A stretch of 64,000 nucleotides of DNA from Deltaproteobacteria bacterium (GTDB taxonomy: Bacteria > Bdellovibrionota_B > Oligoflexia > Oligoflexales > Bog-1112): NCBI GenBank assembly GCA_016186945.1, contig JACPKR010000013.1, positions 30,351-94,350 on the forward strand, given 5' to 3'. The position numbers and the translations under genes are program-made. The notes beneath the pieces are model-generated. The model did no database searches. It was not told the DNA's origin and saw only the letters and a program-made list of their open reading frames with translations. How positions within the stretch are numbered: the first letter of the stretch is position 1; each line of letters starts with the position of its first letter. Below are positions 55,090-63,977 of the stretch, in pieces.

Positions 55090-56355
55090 ATGGGTGAATT
55101 TTCGTACAAGGCCAGGACGAAAGACAACAGAATCAGGAGCGGTTCGTTCTCGGCATCTTCAAAAGCGGAGGCTAAGGCTATGCTGCAAAAGCGTGGTCTG
55201 CGTATTGTGTCCTTATCCCAGAGTGGAGGACAAGGCAGTTTCGAAGGACAAACGCGCATTCTAGGGGATTTTATCTATAGGGACGAGAAGGGATCGATTC
55301 AGATTCGTCTTGGCAGCCAGGCGCCTAAAACCAAGCATATCATTGTTTTCACCAAACAGCTTGCCACTATGATCAGCAGTGGGGTTCCCCTACTTCAAGC
55401 TTTGGGGATATTGGCAAAGCAGCAGGAGTCAATCGCTTTCCGCAGGACACTGGCTGCTGTGCAGACGTCTATAGAAAACGGAGCTTCCATGTCAGCCTCC
55501 CTCGCCCAACATCCTCACATCTTCGGGGCTTTGTATGTTGCAATGGTTGCTGCTGGCGAGGCTAGCGGAAATCTGGATGTCATCCTGGGTAAGCTCGTAA
55601 CGTACATTGAAAAGGCTGAAAAGATCAAACAGCAAGTTAAATCGGCCATGGCCTACCCGACTATAGTAGTCTTCGTAGCGTTTGTTGTGGTGGCAGGTCT
55701 CCTGGTCTTCGTGGTGCCCACTTTCGCACAACAATACGCGGAATCGGGGAGGGAACTCCCCTGGGTAACACAACAGGTAATTGATTTCTCAAACGCCTTT
55801 GTTGATAACTGGTATGTGATTTTCGGTGGACTCGTTGCCTTTATCATAGCATTTCGCTTCTGGTTGAAATCGGAGCGCGGAAGAAGGATCTTCGACAAGT
55901 ACATTCTCGATGCGCCTGTGATCGGCTCGCTGCTAAGGAAAATTGCGGTCGGTCGTTTCTGCTCGACGATGTCAAGTATGTTAACATCAGGTGTCAATCT
56001 GCTGGAAGCACTCAACATTTGCGCAGCTTCCTCAGACAATAAGACAATCGAGAATTTCGTCCTCTCCGTGCGATCCGCTTTGGAAAAAGGGAAAACATTT
56101 TCGGAACCTCTCGCCGAGGGTCATCTGTTCCCGGAAATGGTTGTGTCCATGGTTGCTGTTGGGGAGACTACCGGGGCACTAGACGAAATGTTAGGTAAGG
56201 TAAGCGACTTCTACGAAGAAGAGGTCGATCTTGCGGTAAAAACAATGCTCTCCATGATTGAGCCTATCATGATAGTCCTAATTGGGGGCATCATCGCCTT
56301 CATCGTTATAGCCATGTACCTTCCGATCTTCGAAATGGCCGGTGGTATTTCCTGA
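55090..56355 (+). CDS. pilC: type IV pilus inner-membrane platform protein PilC (GspF family)
   Basis: 421 residues. Two GspF domains: first near 75-200 (FTKQLATMISSGVPLLQALG ... AAGEASGNLDVILGKLV), second near 280-405 (FCSTMSSMLTSGVNLLEALN ... VAVGETTGALDEMLGKVSDF). Hydrophobic helices near 190-215, 240-260 and 390-412. Completes the pilB-pilT-pilC operon; no pilin, pilM-Q or pilD is in the window. Confidence 0.97.
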   Translation: MGEFSYKARTKDNRIRSGSFSASSKAEAKAMLQKRGLRIVSLSQSGGQGSFEGQTRILGDFIYRDEKGSIQIRLGSQAPKTKHIIVFTKQLATMISSGVPLLQALGILAKQQESIAFRRTLAAVQTSIENGASMSASLAQHPHIFGALYVAMVAAGEASGNLDVILGKLVTYIEKAEKIKQQVKSAMAYPTIVVFVAFVVVAGLLVFVVPTFAQQYAESGRELPWVTQQVIDFSNAFVDNWYVIFGGLVAFIIAFRFWLKSERGRRIFDKYILDAPVIGSLLRKIAVGRFCSTMSSMLTSGVNLLEALNICAASSDNKTIENFVLSVRSALEKGKTFSEPLAEGHLFPEMVVSMVAVGETTGALDEMLGKVSDFYEEEVDLAVKTMLSMIEPIMIVLIGGIIAFIVIAMYLPIFEMAGGIS

Positions 56356-56397
56356 TCGAGCTTAATTTCAAGGCATCCTTCTTCCGATACAAAACAA

Positions 56398-57564
56398 ATG
56401 AAGATTGTTGCCGCGATATGTCAATTTATCCTACCGATTTTATGGGGGTTTCTTTCCCAAATTGCGATCCTATTCATTTCACTACTGATTTTCTCAGTCA
56501 TTGTGAACAGTCGTATGCTCACGATCAGTGACGAAGTGCTGAGAGAGTGGATCGATCACCAAACTCCTCTTAATGAAGAGCAACGCGCGGTCCTCATCCG
56601 ACAGGGCTATGAACGCCTGGAGCTTTATGAACATCGTTTAAAAGAAAATTATCTTGTCGATGGAATGCTGGTCAATAGAGCCAATAACGGCGAGGCCCTC
56701 GACCTGTGCGACAGTCTACTGTTCTCCTCCTTGCGTTTTGCAGCCCTTAAAAAGCTAGACCGATTTGAGGATGCTCAAACAGCTTGGCAAGCGATCGAAA
56801 CCGCTAAAGATAACGGACACTGGTTTCGACATCCAAGCTGCCGGGAAGACCTTTCGAGGGATATGCTTGTCGGCCTTCTTGTCGCTCTCAGCCAGAACCC
56901 CCATCAAGGGGATTTTTACCTACAAGCTCTTGCAGACAAGATCCAAGCCAAGGCCGGCTTCTTCAGCCAAGGTTCTTTCCATGAAAGTTTTCTGACACCA
57001 GACGTGAAAAATACACTCGACAACCTTCTTATCCTAAATGGAATCAGCAAAATTGAACTATTCTGGTTCGATTTTTCTTTCCTTGACTGGCAAGTTTTGT
57101 TCGCCAACGATGGTTACCAGTCTCACCTTATCGCTCTGCAGATTTGGATGGAGTACGAACTTCAAACTCTCTACAAAGAAAAAGGGAGAATTTTTGAAGA
57201 ACCTGTTAGCCCTACTATAAGAGCATTGAACTTACTCAGCATTTTTACAAAGGAACCTATAAAAAAGCAACGTCTCCGATGGATCACACATCATCTTTAT
57301 GCAAACAATCGGCAAAATCTATTCTTCAAATGGCTTCACCTTAAATCTACGGGACTTCTCGATGAAAACATGAGGTTCCTCCTGCTTAAAGAACTGCTTG
57401 AGATGCATCAATTCCCTTCCCAACATCTTCCAAAAGACTGCGAACGGAAGGCTGACTACCTGTGGCAACGTCAGGGGGACGAGTATAGGCCAAATACAGC
57501 ATGTACCATGTCTTTCAACGGATCAGACTTCCTGTGGATGATAGCGTTACTACTGGGCGCGTGA
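56398..57564 (+). CDS. membrane-anchored helical protein, unknown
   Basis: 388 residues starting 42 bases after pilC. Two close hydrophobic segments at about 5-38 (IVAAICQFILPILWGFLSQI and onward) anchor it, then a long helical soluble region with aromatic-rich stretches (IELFWFDFSFLDWQVLFAND). A final hydrophobic patch (FLWMIALLLGA) ends the protein. No domain recognised. Position suggests co-transcription with the pilus motor genes; a pilus role is only inferred. Confidence 0.65.
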   Translation: MKIVAAICQFILPILWGFLSQIAILFISLLIFSVIVNSRMLTISDEVLREWIDHQTPLNEEQRAVLIRQGYERLELYEHRLKENYLVDGMLVNRANNGEALDLCDSLLFSSLRFAALKKLDRFEDAQTAWQAIETAKDNGHWFRHPSCREDLSRDMLVGLLVALSQNPHQGDFYLQALADKIQAKAGFFSQGSFHESFLTPDVKNTLDNLLILNGISKIELFWFDFSFLDWQVLFANDGYQSHLIALQIWMEYELQTLYKEKGRIFEEPVSPTIRALNLLSIFTKEPIKKQRLRWITHHLYANNRQNLFFKWLHLKSTGLLDENMRFLLLKELLEMHQFPSQHLPKDCERKADYLWQRQGDEYRPNTACTMSFNGSDFLWMIALLLGA

Positions 57565-57718
57565 GACAAACTTCCTAGTTCACATGCCTAATATTAGTTT
57601 TTGTTGATTTGATCAAGTTCAGATTACAAATTTTCTCCTAATCTTTCTTCCTCAGTCGTCGATATTCACTGATGTCCCTACTATGACAAGTCATTTTTAA
57701 TAAATTCGGAGATTTCCT

Positions 57719-59053
57719 GTGATTTTGTTGACAAAAAGTAAAGGAAACTTTTTCGCTTTTGTATTTTTTTTAACAAATTTCCCTTCATGTGCCTCTCTTG
57801 GGATTCTAAACGCACAAGAGTCCGGTTACAAAACGCTTAAAATCATAACTTTCGGAGATAGCGGAACGGGGACTGAAACTCAAATGACTGTTGCCCGTTC
57901 AATGAGGCGAATCTGCGCCAAATTCGGGTGCGAGGTAGGTGTCATGTTGGGGGATAATTTCTACGAAAACGGAGTAGGACATGTCGATGACAAACAGTTC
58001 TTAGACAAGTTTGAGGGCCCCTACGGTCCACTTCAGATTCCTTTTTACGTTGTTCTCGGCAACCATGATGATCGTGGGGATACACAAGCGCAGATAGAGT
58101 ACACACAACGCTCCAGATGGTGGAAAATGCCAGCTCGATACTATGACGTTATTATCGGAGACGTCCATCTAATCGCATTAGACACCAACGATTTTGACCA
58201 AAACCAGCAACGTTTCGTTGCTGACAAATTGAAAAGCTCCTCAGCTCGGTGGAAGGTTGTTTTTGGTCATCATCCGATTCATTCTTATGGGAGCCACGGG
58301 GATACTGGCAGTCTAGTTGACAAGCTCCTTTCTCTTCTATGTGAACATGGTTCACTTTATTTGTCCGGCCACGACCATGATTTGCAAGTTATGCAGTCGG
58401 ATTGTGGACTGCCTTTAATTGTTTCCGGCGCGGCAGCAAAACTTCGATCTACGAAAATGGGCAAACGCAGCCTGTTCGCGCAAAGCACTTACGGCTATAC
58501 GGTATTGGAGTTTAAAAAAGACTCCTTCGACATGTTTATCCATTCTTCTGACGATTCTTTGCTCTACCAGAATTCATTTGCCAGACGTGGTAATGATCCC
58601 AATCATAGCACCTACTACAAACCAATCGCCAGCTCCCTGGAAGCCTCTTGCAACCCTGGTGAAGCCATCAACGGTTTCAAGTACAAAAACTCAGGCGACG
58701 ACCACGTTCTGGGCATGTTCTGCCAGCAGTCATTCAACGAAGCTGACATCCGTCATAAAGACTATGTCGCGGTGGCGAACCTGTTTGGATTCGAGTATGA
58801 TGTGTCGTGTCCACATGATAATCAAATTGTCATCGGCGCTCGTTATAACCCCTCTGGCGACGAACACCTGGAAGGTTTTTACTGCGTCGATCGCACGGCC
58901 CCGCCTACAAACAAGAAGCCCTATTTCCAAAGTCTGAAAGGAATCCAGGACCTCGAGTTTGACATCTCATGCAAATTCAATACGGAGTCTGTTGTAGGCG
59001 TACGTTTCGATGACTGGAGCGACAAACACATTGAGGGTGTATATTGTCAGTAA
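57719..59053 (+). CDS. exported purple-acid-phosphatase-like metallophosphoesterase with C-terminal cysteine triple repeat
   Basis: 444 residues from a GTG at 57719 (GGAG 9-10 bases upstream). N-terminal hydrophobic export signal (FFAFVFFLTNFPSCASLG; the Cys could be a lipobox). The metal-site motifs of tartrate-resistant acid phosphatases occur in order: FGDSGTG near 46, GDNFYENGV near 82, GNHDDRG near 114, GHHPIHSYG near 182, SGHDHD near 217. The last ~150 residues hold three similar ~30-residue units, each starting SC and ending in GMFC, GFYC or GVYC with a D-x-H pair before it. Probably releases phosphate from organic phosphates outside the cytoplasm. Confidence 0.85.
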   Translation: MILLTKSKGNFFAFVFFLTNFPSCASLGILNAQESGYKTLKIITFGDSGTGTETQMTVARSMRRICAKFGCEVGVMLGDNFYENGVGHVDDKQFLDKFEGPYGPLQIPFYVVLGNHDDRGDTQAQIEYTQRSRWWKMPARYYDVIIGDVHLIALDTNDFDQNQQRFVADKLKSSSARWKVVFGHHPIHSYGSHGDTGSLVDKLLSLLCEHGSLYLSGHDHDLQVMQSDCGLPLIVSGAAAKLRSTKMGKRSLFAQSTYGYTVLEFKKDSFDMFIHSSDDSLLYQNSFARRGNDPNHSTYYKPIASSLEASCNPGEAINGFKYKNSGDDHVLGMFCQQSFNEADIRHKDYVAVANLFGFEYDVSCPHDNQIVIGARYNPSGDEHLEGFYCVDRTAPPTNKKPYFQSLKGIQDLEFDISCKFNTESVVGVRFDDWSDKHIEGVYCQ

Positions 59054-59101
59054 AAGCAAAAGGTTATCTACACACACAAAAGCATCGCCAGAGCTTTCAA
59101 C

Positions 59102-59130
59102 TTGACTTTGTTGGCATAAAAAAATAAGGG
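59102..59130 (+). promoter_or_regulatory. promoter of the tRNA gene
   Basis: -35 TTGACT (59102-59107), 17-base spacer, -10 TAAGGG (59125-59130), with the predicted start about 12 bases before the tRNA. Good -35 and spacing, weaker -10. Confidence 0.55.
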
Positions 59131-59148
59131 TTACACCTTAGAAGATTT

Positions 59149-59225
59149 GGCGAGATAGCTCAGTTGGTGAGAGCGCTGGATTCATAACCCAGAGGTCGAG
59201 AGTTCGAGTCTCTCTCTCGCTACCA
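59149..59225 (+). tRNA. tRNA-Met (CAT anticodon, elongator type)
   Basis: 77 bases with encoded CCA. Acceptor GGCGAGA pairs with TCTCGCT (one G-T pair), D-arm AGCTCAGTTGGTGAGAGC, anticodon loop TTCATAA, T-arm with GTTCGAGTC. The anticodon stem lacks the three G-C pairs of initiator tRNA, so it is the elongator; a lysidine-modified Ile2 (CAT) tRNA cannot be fully excluded. It marks the border between chromosome and the mobile region to its right. Confidence 0.93.
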
Positions 59226-59228
59226 AAT
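59200..59228. other. probable attachment-site half of an integrative element
   Basis: The 3' half of the tRNA gene is a common integrase target. Gene content changes abruptly right here: phage-defence-like genes, a tyrosine integrase and a primase follow. The second copy of the tRNA end that would prove the insertion is not in the window, so the element should extend past 64000. Confidence 0.4.
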
Positions 59229-60023
59229 TTACGAGGGGCGACGGTTCCCTCTCCCCTCAGGCTCACTCTCCCTTAGAAGGGAATCCTTAAAAAAATTTGA
59301 AATCCGTTCCTTGATTGTTTCAAACACGTTTTCAAATCCCTCTTGATCAACTCTTGCTTTTAAGTCCGTTAATTTTATTTGATTTGAACCATCATCAAGG
59401 AATTCGATGGCTGGAAATTGATTACCAGATCCTCTATCTGCATCGTTAACAAATATGGCTAAATAATCATAATCTTTGTCATATTGCACTTCCCCGTTTT
59501 CTTGTAAAAGAGATCTCAAAAAATTTTTCAATGAACTTGCAAAATCTTCCTCTGGAAACATTAGGCGGCCTGCTCTGAAATAGGAGGGGGTAATATCTGA
59601 ATCGAAATAGTATTCGTTCATTTTTTTGCGAATAAAAATCCTCCAAAAAGACTTTAAAAGAAGGTTTTCTAGTCCGTCTTTGGGGTGCTTTTTAGTTAAG
59701 CACTCTTGTATTAATCCGTATTTTATAACTCTGCCTCGAAAATTAACTTCCTCTACCTTTAACCAATCCTCCAAGTCTGCAGGGTTTTCATTATTAGTGA
59801 ACTCTGCTTCGTTGGAGTAAAAATATTCTTCCAAAACATCAAAGTGATCAGTAATGAATTTCCTAACCTCCTGTCTCTCTGAATTGTTGCATGCGATCAT
59901 AATTGAACGCCTTGTTGTTAATTCAACATTTTCGTATTTATTAACAAAAAACTCTGCGATTGGGGGCCCAATATTAACTTTATTCAGGTCCTTCCATAAT
60001 TCAGAAAGGTAAGGTCTTTTCAT
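59229..60023 (-). CDS. unknown protein, partner of the AbiGi-like gene
   Basis: 264 residues, A/T-rich codon use unlike the chromosome to its left. No signal peptide or membrane helix. Helical, charged, with RKFITDHFDVLEEYFYSNEA and a middle segment LENLLLKSFWRIFIRKKMNE; the C-terminal half includes YDKDYDYLAIFVNDADRGSG. I recognise no domain; it is not visibly the AbiGii nucleotidyltransferase. The start overlaps the AbiGi-like stop by 4 bases, so the two are coupled. The stop lies 3 bases from the tRNA 3' end on the opposite strand. Confidence 0.7.
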   Translation of the reverse strand: MKRPYLSELWKDLNKVNIGPPIAEFFVNKYENVELTTRRSIMIACNNSERQEVRKFITDHFDVLEEYFYSNEAEFTNNENPADLEDWLKVEEVNFRGRVIKYGLIQECLTKKHPKDGLENLLLKSFWRIFIRKKMNEYYFDSDITPSYFRAGRLMFPEEDFASSLKNFLRSLLQENGEVQYDKDYDYLAIFVNDADRGSGNQFPAIEFLDDGSNQIKLTDLKARVDQEGFENVFETIKERISNFFKDSLLRESEPEGRGNRRPS

Positions 60024-60754
60024 TGTTGTCCCTCTTGCCCAAAAATGTCACTTGCTACAATCAAGCCAACATGTGATTGCATCAAGTTGTTTAGGTTTTC
60101 TGATTCGATCGGAATATCCCTGTTAGGTAATAGGAGGAAAGCAATGTCCCAAAAATTAAGGCGAATTTCCTTAAACCCTCGCCACTCTCTTTCCTCATAA
60201 ATTTGATCAAATGATTCAGTATTTCTATTTTCTTTAGTTTTGGGAAACAAGGTCGGAACCTTAACATAGTTTCCCAATTCTGTCGCGTCATCTCTACGCG
60301 TCCAAAGGGCTTGTTGGGTTGTTAGGAATTCATGTGGATCGTTTACTGGGTAGTAAAGTACAGGGCGAATTCCAAATTCAACAAAACGATTGATCACCTC
60401 GTTTTTTCTCAGTCCAATGCCGATCGACCCATATCTATTCATATGCCCGCCAAGTTGGTTGAAAGGAATGTCACAAAAGCAAAGCGCACGAGGCTCAACA
60501 ATATCAACGAGTGGGAAATTTGCATTTGGTTCGCCCATTTCAGATGCTGATAAGGAATCTCCGCAAGGTAAACTAAATTGGCGCCTATGAGGCTCGTCTG
60601 TATGCGGTTTCAAAACTAAGACAGACCTGTCAACAGTCCCTTCAAAAAACGTTTCCAATCGCTGAAGGGACCTCTTTATCGATTCATTGTTCTTTGGTCC
60701 TATAAAATGCCACAAAATATTTGAGACATGATCAATATTTTTGTACGTAGTCAT
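60020..60754 (-). CDS. AbiGi-family protein (abortive infection antitoxin family)
   Basis: 244 residues. Family pattern: IVEPRALCFCDIPFNQLGGH, then NRYGSIGIGLRKNEVINRF and GIRPVLYYPVND, and EEREWRGFKEIRL near 190; this CFCDIP...H...YG..GIGL...PVLY...EREWR set is that of AbiGi proteins, linked to abortive phage resistance as the antitoxin-side partner. The family usually pairs with AbiGii, but here the coupled gene is of another, unrecognised type. First gene of the pair; 131 bases separate it from the integrase. Confidence 0.8.
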   Translation of the reverse strand: MTTYKNIDHVSNILWHFIGPKNNESIKRSLQRLETFFEGTVDRSVLVLKPHTDEPHRRQFSLPCGDSLSASEMGEPNANFPLVDIVEPRALCFCDIPFNQLGGHMNRYGSIGIGLRKNEVINRFVEFGIRPVLYYPVNDPHEFLTTQQALWTRRDDATELGNYVKVPTLFPKTKENRNTESFDQIYEEREWRGFKEIRLNFWDIAFLLLPNRDIPIESENLNNLMQSHVGLIVASDIFGQEGQQ

Positions 60755-60842
60755 CTTAATGCTCAGTCAAAAATCAATCAGTTTAGATAAAGATAACCTT
60801 TTGTTTCTATAAATACTGCAAAAAAACCAGTCTTGAGAGTGA

Positions 60843-60863
60843 CCTTTTAGAAATTTCGAAAGG
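60843..60863. repeat. imperfect palindrome between AbiGi-like gene and integrase
   Basis: CCTTTTAGAAATTTCGAAAG G: outer arms CCTTT/AAAGG and inner GAAATTTC. Lies about 90 bases upstream of the AbiGi-like start and 23 downstream of the integrase stop. Could be an operator or part of a terminator; function not shown. Confidence 0.35.
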
Positions 60864-60885
60864 ATCGAAAAGATACCTGACTCTT

Positions 60886-61821
60886 TCAAAACCCCAACAC
60901 CTCGGTCTTCCCCCGCAGATGATCGGGTACAAAGTGGGTATACCTCTCCGTCACCTGGACGGTGGAATGCCCCAGAAGCTTTTGCAGGTCGTAGATACTC
61001 CCCCCACCCATCAGAAAATTCGAGGCAAAGGTGTGGCGAAGGTCATGGAAGCGAATCTCTTTGACCCCGGCTTCACGCGACATACGTCTGAAGATTTTCA
61101 AGAAGGAATCAGGATGACAGGCCGGAACCACATAGCCAGACGATCCGGTTAGTTCTTTTAAGCGCACTAGGTGGACCTGGAGGGAAGAGTTGATAGGAAC
61201 TCGTCGAATCGTGCCGCTCTTGGTCTGGTTCCGCACCATCTTTGCTGCTTTGCAATAGGAGCATTTGACGGTGATGAATCCCGAGGAGAAATCCACAGCA
61301 TCCCACTGGAGACCCAGTATCTCACCACGCCGCATCCCCGTATAGAGAGCAAGCATCACTGCCCAAAACATCTTGGGGGTGTGCCTGCGGGTCTGCCAAT
61401 ACCCAAGGAACAACTGGACCTCCGTTTTATTCCAAAATGCCATGTCACGCTCCGGCAGAGGCATCTTTCTAATGAAGATCAGTGGGTTTTGCTGGATAAA
61501 TCCCCAACGGGTAGCATCGTTCAGGAGCTTCCTGAACAGCACCAGCACGTCGTTGCACGACTTTGCCGACAGGCCAGAATCTTTCACAAGGTTGAGAAAC
61601 CAAAATTCGACGTTTCTCCCAGTTATTTCACCCAGAGGACAAATGCCATAAGCGGGCAGGATGTACTTTTTAAGCGTGATCTTGTCGCGGGCAATAGACG
61701 AGGGCGCCTTGCGAGCCTTCGCGTAGAAGGTCATCCAATAGACTGCCAGCTCTCCGACATTTGCCGGGGTCCAATTGTCCACTAACCGGGGGTCCAGAAT
61801 CGGAATTAGGGCGTTAGACAT
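60886..61821 (-). CDS. tyrosine recombinase/phage-type integrase
   Basis: 311 residues from the ATG at 61819-61821, which has a strong GGAGG 5-6 bases upstream (an earlier in-frame ATG at 61845 is weaker). SAM-like N-terminal core-binding domain (WMTFYAKARKAPSSIARDKI) and catalytic domain with Arg in ALYTGMRRGEILGLQWDAV, HxxR in FHDLRHTFASNF, LLGHSTVQVTERYTHF holding the second His and the nucleophile Tyr. Its start overlaps the end of the primase gene by 8 bases. Expected to recombine the element with the tRNA site. Confidence 0.95.
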   Translation of the reverse strand: MSNALIPILDPRLVDNWTPANVGELAVYWMTFYAKARKAPSSIARDKITLKKYILPAYGICPLGEITGRNVEFWFLNLVKDSGLSAKSCNDVLVLFRKLLNDATRWGFIQQNPLIFIRKMPLPERDMAFWNKTEVQLFLGYWQTRRHTPKMFWAVMLALYTGMRRGEILGLQWDAVDFSSGFITVKCSYCKAAKMVRNQTKSGTIRRVPINSSLQVHLVRLKELTGSSGYVVPACHPDSFLKIFRRMSREAGVKEIRFHDLRHTFASNFLMGGGSIYDLQKLLGHSTVQVTERYTHFVPDHLRGKTEVLGF

Positions 61822-63853
61822 GCTTGCCTCCGCTCTTTCCCCCAACAGGGATGGACGGATTAATGCGAATTACTTCGGATGGTCCTCCCTTTGTTTGCAC
61901 CTTTTGGAGCCGGACCCAGTTTTTCTGAGTCAGGCAATCCATCGCGTCCTGGATTCTTTCGGAGGAGTTAAGCCCTTTCCAGTTCTTGCGCCCAATTTCT
62001 CTGACTCGATCCCCATCGCAGATATCGAAATTCTTGATTTTTGCCGCTAGGGCTCTGGCACTAAAAAAATGATCGTGGATGGAGTTGTCGTATACTTTTA
62101 GGGTATGGGACTCTAATATCCGGCACCAGCGAATTGCTAGACGTACAAAAGGTTCTTCAACCTCTAAAGGGATTGCATGGTGGTGGGCGCCGTGCAAAAT
62201 GGAAAATAGAAGGGCCAAGCTTGGCAGTAGAGACCGATACTTACTGACGTGAGACCGAAAAATAGGTGCTATATTTTCATTGATAATCCGCATTTCCAGT
62301 TCGATACGCCACTGATCCGCGACTTTTTGCGCTTCCTGAGAAAAACGTAAGTAGGAACCATTGCTTACATTACCAGTTAGATTGTCCAAAAATGACAAGC
62401 ATTCAAAAGCTGTGTCAAAGGCCCCTGCTAGGGGTTTACGATCGATTAACTCAAACGTTTTTGGTCGCTCAGGATAGAACACGATCTGAAAACGCTCTAG
62501 AAAGCCATCATCACCAGCTGCGGTTGAGGTTCTATCGATGTAGCTTTCCAGTTTCGCAGGCTGAATTCCTCCAAAAACCGACAAACACAAAGCGTCCACA
62601 TGGACCGAGCCTCGACCAATACGGTCGACGGAGAACGAACCTTGCCCGTTCCATGTCTCCAGATAGAACTCCTTGCTTCCCTCCCGACCAGAACGGGTCA
62701 ATGAGTCAAGCCAACCGCTTAGCTCATCTCGCAGGAGGAGGACTCCTTGGGGATTGTCTTTGAGGATCAGGGCAAGCTTTTCCACCGTCGGGTCATTGGT
62801 TTTATATCGCTTTTCAGGGATCTCCTTGTGTTTGGAATCGAGGTGTTCGAGTTCATCCAGGCGACGCTGTTTTTCTTCCATTGCGTCCAGAAAGTCGCTG
62901 CGGAGGTCGACTTTGAGGGCTTGGCGGATGCCCTCAATCTCACTACGCCTTTTCCGTTGTTCTTCTTGGGTGGTGACGCAGGCTTTCTCAAACTTTTGGA
63001 GTTCCCCTTTCTCGATGATTTCCAGTGGTTTCATAGCTGCGGCTATTGCTGGAGATTTCATCGCTCCAGGTTCAGCGACCAGGAACCCCCAAAGATTTGG
63101 GACGACGGTCCAATCATCGTTTTGAAGAGGCCTGATCCCCATTTTGCGACCTACCAAGGTAGCCACTGATATCAAAGCTGGAGCTGCCACAAACTCGATG
63201 GGAATCTGCATCCGAGTGGCAATATCAGTTAGCCACGGAGCAAGACAGGCTGGAAGATCATCCGGAAGAAGAGGTTCGGATGTCGTTTTTGACTCAGGCA
63301 ATTCTTCTGGTTCACCCCAAGGCTGCCCGTGGTCGTATCGACTGAGGCTTTTCACGACTTGTCGGACTTCCTGTTCCGCTAGAGGAGGATCGAAAGATGT
63401 ATTTGATACCGTGAGCAGTATTTTTTCGAGCGAGGCTTGGGCAATGCCCCGTGCTTTGAGAAACCCTCCGATACTAATAAGGGTGTTATTGCGCCCACTC
63501 TCTGAAATCAAGCCATTCTGAGGGGTGACTTTGTCGGTTGAGGAATCGCGTAAAACTAAATCAAATAGCCATGAAGGGAGGAGGGCGATGTCTTCCGATT
63601 CATTCTGCCACTGGTACTGTTCTCCAGATATGTGCACGCTAGGTGGTGATACCACATAACCACCTTCACCGCGAAAATCGACCCCAGCAAGGATTCCCGT
63701 GCGATTTCTCAGGTTCCCCCCTGGATGTCTGAAATAGATGTGCATTCCTCCACCGCCTGTGCTAACCCGTTTGCTGCTTGGCAGACGCCCATGACGTGTC
63801 TCAAGCGTCTGTAGCGAGGAATAGCCGTTGTGTTTACGAAAAACGAATTGCAT
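61814..63853 (-). CDS. Prim-Pol/DUF3987 replication protein, 5'-truncated
   Basis: 679 codons. It opens in the middle of a bifunctional primase-polymerase domain: RKHNGYSSLQTLETRHGRLP, TGGGGMHIYFRHPGG, GVDFRGEGGYVVSPPSVHIS. The preceding segment that normally carries the catalytic DxD is absent, and an in-frame TAA lies 9 bases before the ATG. A DUF3987 domain follows (about 200-560) with AEPGAMKSPAIAAAMKPL and LLLRDELSGWLDSLTRSGRE. Such fusions replicate small integrative elements. The primase activity is probably lost; the DUF3987 part may still be made. Could be annotated as a pseudogene. Confidence 0.8.
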   Translation of the reverse strand: MQFVFRKHNGYSSLQTLETRHGRLPSSKRVSTGGGGMHIYFRHPGGNLRNRTGILAGVDFRGEGGYVVSPPSVHISGEQYQWQNESEDIALLPSWLFDLVLRDSSTDKVTPQNGLISESGRNNTLISIGGFLKARGIAQASLEKILLTVSNTSFDPPLAEQEVRQVVKSLSRYDHGQPWGEPEELPESKTTSEPLLPDDLPACLAPWLTDIATRMQIPIEFVAAPALISVATLVGRKMGIRPLQNDDWTVVPNLWGFLVAEPGAMKSPAIAAAMKPLEIIEKGELQKFEKACVTTQEEQRKRRSEIEGIRQALKVDLRSDFLDAMEEKQRRLDELEHLDSKHKEIPEKRYKTNDPTVEKLALILKDNPQGVLLLRDELSGWLDSLTRSGREGSKEFYLETWNGQGSFSVDRIGRGSVHVDALCLSVFGGIQPAKLESYIDRTSTAAGDDGFLERFQIVFYPERPKTFELIDRKPLAGAFDTAFECLSFLDNLTGNVSNGSYLRFSQEAQKVADQWRIELEMRIINENIAPIFRSHVSKYRSLLPSLALLFSILHGAHHHAIPLEVEEPFVRLAIRWCRILESHTLKVYDNSIHDHFFSARALAAKIKNFDICDGDRVREIGRKNWKGLNSSERIQDAMDCLTQKNWVRLQKVQTKGGPSEVIRINPSIPVGGKSGGKHV

Positions 63854-63896
63854 CGGGAATTACTCACTGATGTTACGCACCCTGCAGTTTTTGTAG

Positions 63897-63977
63897 CTGA
63901 AAATAAGCCTGCTGAGTTGCTGTAAGCAACAGTTTTACCCTCAAAGCAAAATGATTCATCTTGTGTTTTATTTTCAG
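63897..63977. repeat. inverted-repeat-flanked segment upstream of the truncated primase
   Basis: CTGAAAATAA (63897-63906) and TTATTTTCAG (63968-63977) are perfect inverted arms 61 bases apart. Inside lies a perfect hairpin GTTGCT-GTA-AGCAAC (63916-63930). It sits right where the primase 5' part is missing, so it may be the inserted or junction sequence; no family recognised. Confidence 0.5.
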
